From assembly GCA_963811705.1 (NCBI GenBank), contig CAWESL010000019.1, positions 65,982 to 129,981 of the forward strand: 64,000 nucleotides of DNA, written 5' to 3'. Both the position numbers and the translations under genes were made by a program. The number at the start of each line of letters is the position of its first letter. Position 1 is the stretch's first letter. Below the pieces are notes generated by a model. That model saw only the letters and a list, made by a program, of their open reading frames with translations, was not told where the DNA came from and made no database searches. This stretch comes from DATJPR01 sp963811705. Its GTDB lineage: Bacteria; Bacteroidota; Ignavibacteria; UBA10030; UBA6906. This document shows, piece after piece, positions 62,048 to 64,000 of this stretch.

Positions 62048-63883
62048 CAAAGATCTGTAACCTATCCCTCATCATTCATGCCATCAGCGCCATGGGCGAT
62101 TCGTGAGAGAATCGAGCATATCCCAGAGGGCATGAGGTGTATTTCTTACCCGTGTGTGAACATTTCAAGGCCGAAAAGAACGACAGGGGGTTGAATGGAC
62201 GGTTCTTTGGGCAGGGAAGTAACTACACATTTTGTCCTGGGTGCGACTGGATTCTGCCCCTAGCATTCACGTAGCGTCGTGATTTATCAGAGCTTCGAGG
62301 GGACAACGAAAAGGGCGAAGGCGATGGTTTCCTGTGCGAAGATCTCATGGAACGTGGGGGGTGCAAATGGGCGCTGCTCTGGGAATCGCTGACAAATCAC
62401 TTCTTCCACGATGAGAGCTCTAACCGGTGAAGCGGTCTCCCTCGAATATCATCGGATCTTCAAATGAGAAACGCGAGCACAGTCACGGCAGCAATCGAAG
62501 GGAGGAATAGGTGAATAGCGGAGGTATGAAGAACCAGGAAGTCATACATGGAAGACACGAAATTAAGACTGAGGCTTTGTATCACGGCTTTGCCGACGGT
62601 CCGGTGGTTCTCCCACTTCTTCCGCGCCGTCGTGGGGCACGGTTGTTGCAATGCCGGAGACCCTCGTGAGCTCATCATACGAAGCATTCAACTCCGCGCA
62701 GATCCGACGGAATTCTTCCACGCCGTCGGGCAACAGCGTCTGTTCGATCACCTTAACGGCGTCCGCCAAATCATAGATCAGTCGCAGGAGCATCACCGCA
62801 GCTTCATACTGCCCAGAGTTTTCTTTGAGACGGGATTTCCAATAGGATAACCGCGCGTCAGCATACTCGACAAGGCTGCGCGGATACTGAAAGTCATGCG
62901 CACGATCCTCCTGACTCGTATACCGGTTGGTCTTCTCCAGCCAGACCGAGGCATTGGCATGCGACAGGTGATGGATGCAGCAGGGGGAATCGGGCGGTAG
63001 CATCTGGATACGGTTACTTTTGAGGAGGACCCCGCCGTGGACGGTTTCCCTGAACTCGAGCGCTCCCCGTCGAAAGAATCGGTTGTGATACTCCGGCCAA
63101 TGGTATGCGTTTTCGCTATGACGGCCGAGAATATAATGCCGCATCGGGATCGCAAGGATGTCGCAATCCAGGCCGGTCGCTTTTGTGCGCATAAATTCAA
63201 TCCCGGCAGGCGAGAAGCATTCATCTCCATCGAGAAAGATGATCGCATCATGGATGCATCGCGCGAAGGCTTCCTTGCGAGTGGCTTCAACGGTCGGTGA
63301 CCACGGGACAGTGAGAAACTCGTCGGCATAGCGCCGGCAGATCGCGTCGGATCCATCGGTGGACGATTTGTCGATGACAACGAGCTGATCTACGAATCGG
63401 AGGGACCGCAGTGCCGTTTCGACGATATCACCGTTGTTGTAATTGATCAGGAACGCAGAGATTGACGGCATACGCACTTTCCCGTACCATATGGTCCTCG
63501 AAAGATACTGAATTCTTCTAATAATCCTATCTTGGCAGAGGTTAATTTCTCCCTTCTGGGATCGGCGCGACGAGTCCCCGGATGATCCTAGATCGGAGAG
63601 CCCTCATCTTGCCTGGTGGTGGAGGCAGCAATCGAAGAAACCAATCAGGCAAATGGGTCAAGTTGGAAACTCACCTACTGCCTCTTGTTCAGTCAGATGC
63701 CGCCCACATCAAGGGAGTGCTCCACTCCCGTAGCAAGTTTCACACGTTCGCTCCCTTTTGGTATTGAACATCTCCAGCCATAGTTGTAGGTATCCGCTGC
63801 TCTACTTAGTAACCAACATTTCCATCCAATCAACGCCTGATATCCGGCTCTGGCGTAACGCATTCGCCAGTTCTGCGCCCGGA
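62048..63883. repeat. Segmental duplication, copy B (1.84 kb)
   Basis: This is the second copy of the segment at 42949-44778, in the same orientation. Identity is high from 62500 to 63830 and lower in the first 450 bases, where a relic frame (SNYTFCPGCDW) matches that in copy A. The flanks at 63478-63883 contain no gene I can support; the plus frame at 63582 has mostly non-synonymous differences from the matching frame in copy A. Confidence 0.85.
62563..63471 (-). CDS. Family 2 glycosyltransferase, copy B
   Basis: This 302-residue paralogue is nearly identical to the glycosyltransferase at 43500-44369. Only a few residues differ in the first 280 (for example Asp/Asn before Arg-Ile-Gln, and Gly/Glu near ICAELNASYDEL). 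The C-terminus is longer because small changes near 62610 remove the earlier stop, adding about 14 residues (EPPDRRQSRDTKPQS). The DGDE metal site is intact. Both copies may be active on the same glycan. The start at 63471 follows GGGAAA. Confidence 0.85.
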   Translation of the reverse strand: MPSISAFLINYNNGDIVETALRSLRFVDQLVVIDKSSTDGSDAICRRYADEFLTVPWSPTVEATRKEAFARCIHDAIIFLDGDECFSPAGIEFMRTKATGLDCDILAIPMRHYILGRHSENAYHWPEYHNRFFRRGALEFRETVHGGVLLKSNRIQMLPPDSPCCIHHLSHANASVWLEKTNRYTSQEDRAHDFQYPRSLVEYADARLSYWKSRLKENSGQYEAAVMLLRLIYDLADAVKVIEQTLLPDGVEEFRRICAELNASYDELTRVSGIATTVPHDGAEEVGEPPDRRQSRDTKPQS

Positions 63884-64000
63884 ACATCACTTGAGGTGAG
63901 CGTATAAAAGGGATGTTTTTGGCCCGTGGATTTTGATCAGACAAAGCGAGGGGATCCAGCCAAAATAAAAAAATAGTACTCGTTGCCGGCTTCGCCCGAA
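63884..64000. other. Unique end of the window, no gene seen
   Basis: The last 117 bases lie beyond the duplication and hold no supported feature. The bases end at an AT-rich AAATAAAAAAATAG stretch. Confidence 0.4.

Overview
The window is a gene-rich piece of about 57% GC bacterial chromosome. Six large secreted proteins end in a type IX secretion (T9SS) C-terminal sorting domain of the form 'NYPNPFNPTTTIRFG ... LASGVYFYRL ... LLLVR', and two orphan tails of the same kind occur. With the SBBP, FG-GAP and BNR-type propellers, this points to the Bacteroidota/Chlorobiota side of the FCB group, most likely an Ignavibacteria-like lineage, probably from a metagenome or environmental isolate. Many genes have clear GGAGG-type ribosome sites, and several promoters read as TTGACA-N17-TAnnTT. 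I saw no rRNA, tRNA or CRISPR array.

Region 1 (1-11.5 kb) is mostly housekeeping and metabolism. It holds a YtxH-like stress protein, an mlaE-mlaF-mlaD lipid-transport operon, a decayed endonuclease/exonuclease/phosphatase gene, and a secreted TlpA-like thioredoxin. These are followed by a PLP amino-acid enzyme with a class V aminotransferase, a GH30 lipoprotein glucosidase facing an acyl esterase, and an EamA exporter beside an HxlR regulator remnant. Region 2 (11.5-29 kb) is surface and secreted biology: a C39-like T9SS protein, catalase-peroxidase KatG, a beta-lactamase-fold serine hydrolase, a DoxX-like membrane protein, a T9SS esterase, a SASA acetylesterase and a T9SS M6 metalloprotease. 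Region 3 (29-31.3 kb) is a graveyard: a glycosyltransferase cut by an IS630 remnant, next to an intact methyltransferase and an IS1182-like remnant.

Region 4 (32-41 kb) has a transglutaminase-like protein, then three tail-to-head minus-strand genes. Each is followed by about 160-170 bp ending in an RYYYAAC-type heptamer, as in integron gene cassettes with attC sites but no integrase. Two T9SS propeller proteins follow. These two and the esterase at 20.5 kb share a repeated upstream leader: promoter TTGACA-N17-TAATTT, a CAGCCGA/TCGGCTG stem, and a hairpin ending in a U-run, all before the start codon. I consider this leader the strongest candidate for an undescribed regulatory system here.

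Region 5 (41-64 kb) is an accessory, minus-strand-dominated zone rich in duplications: a 1.83 kb segment carrying a family 2 glycosyltransferase (43-44.8 kb and 62-63.9 kb), paired paralogous lipoproteins, and copied T9SS 3' ends. It also holds signalling-like proteins that have lost key residues: a TPR-receiver lacking the conserved lysine, a low-molecular-weight phosphatase with Gly for the catalytic Cys, and a receiver-HPr fusion lacking the phospho-His. A lipoprotein trypsin-like protease and a membrane-anchored Mrr-type nuclease sit among them.
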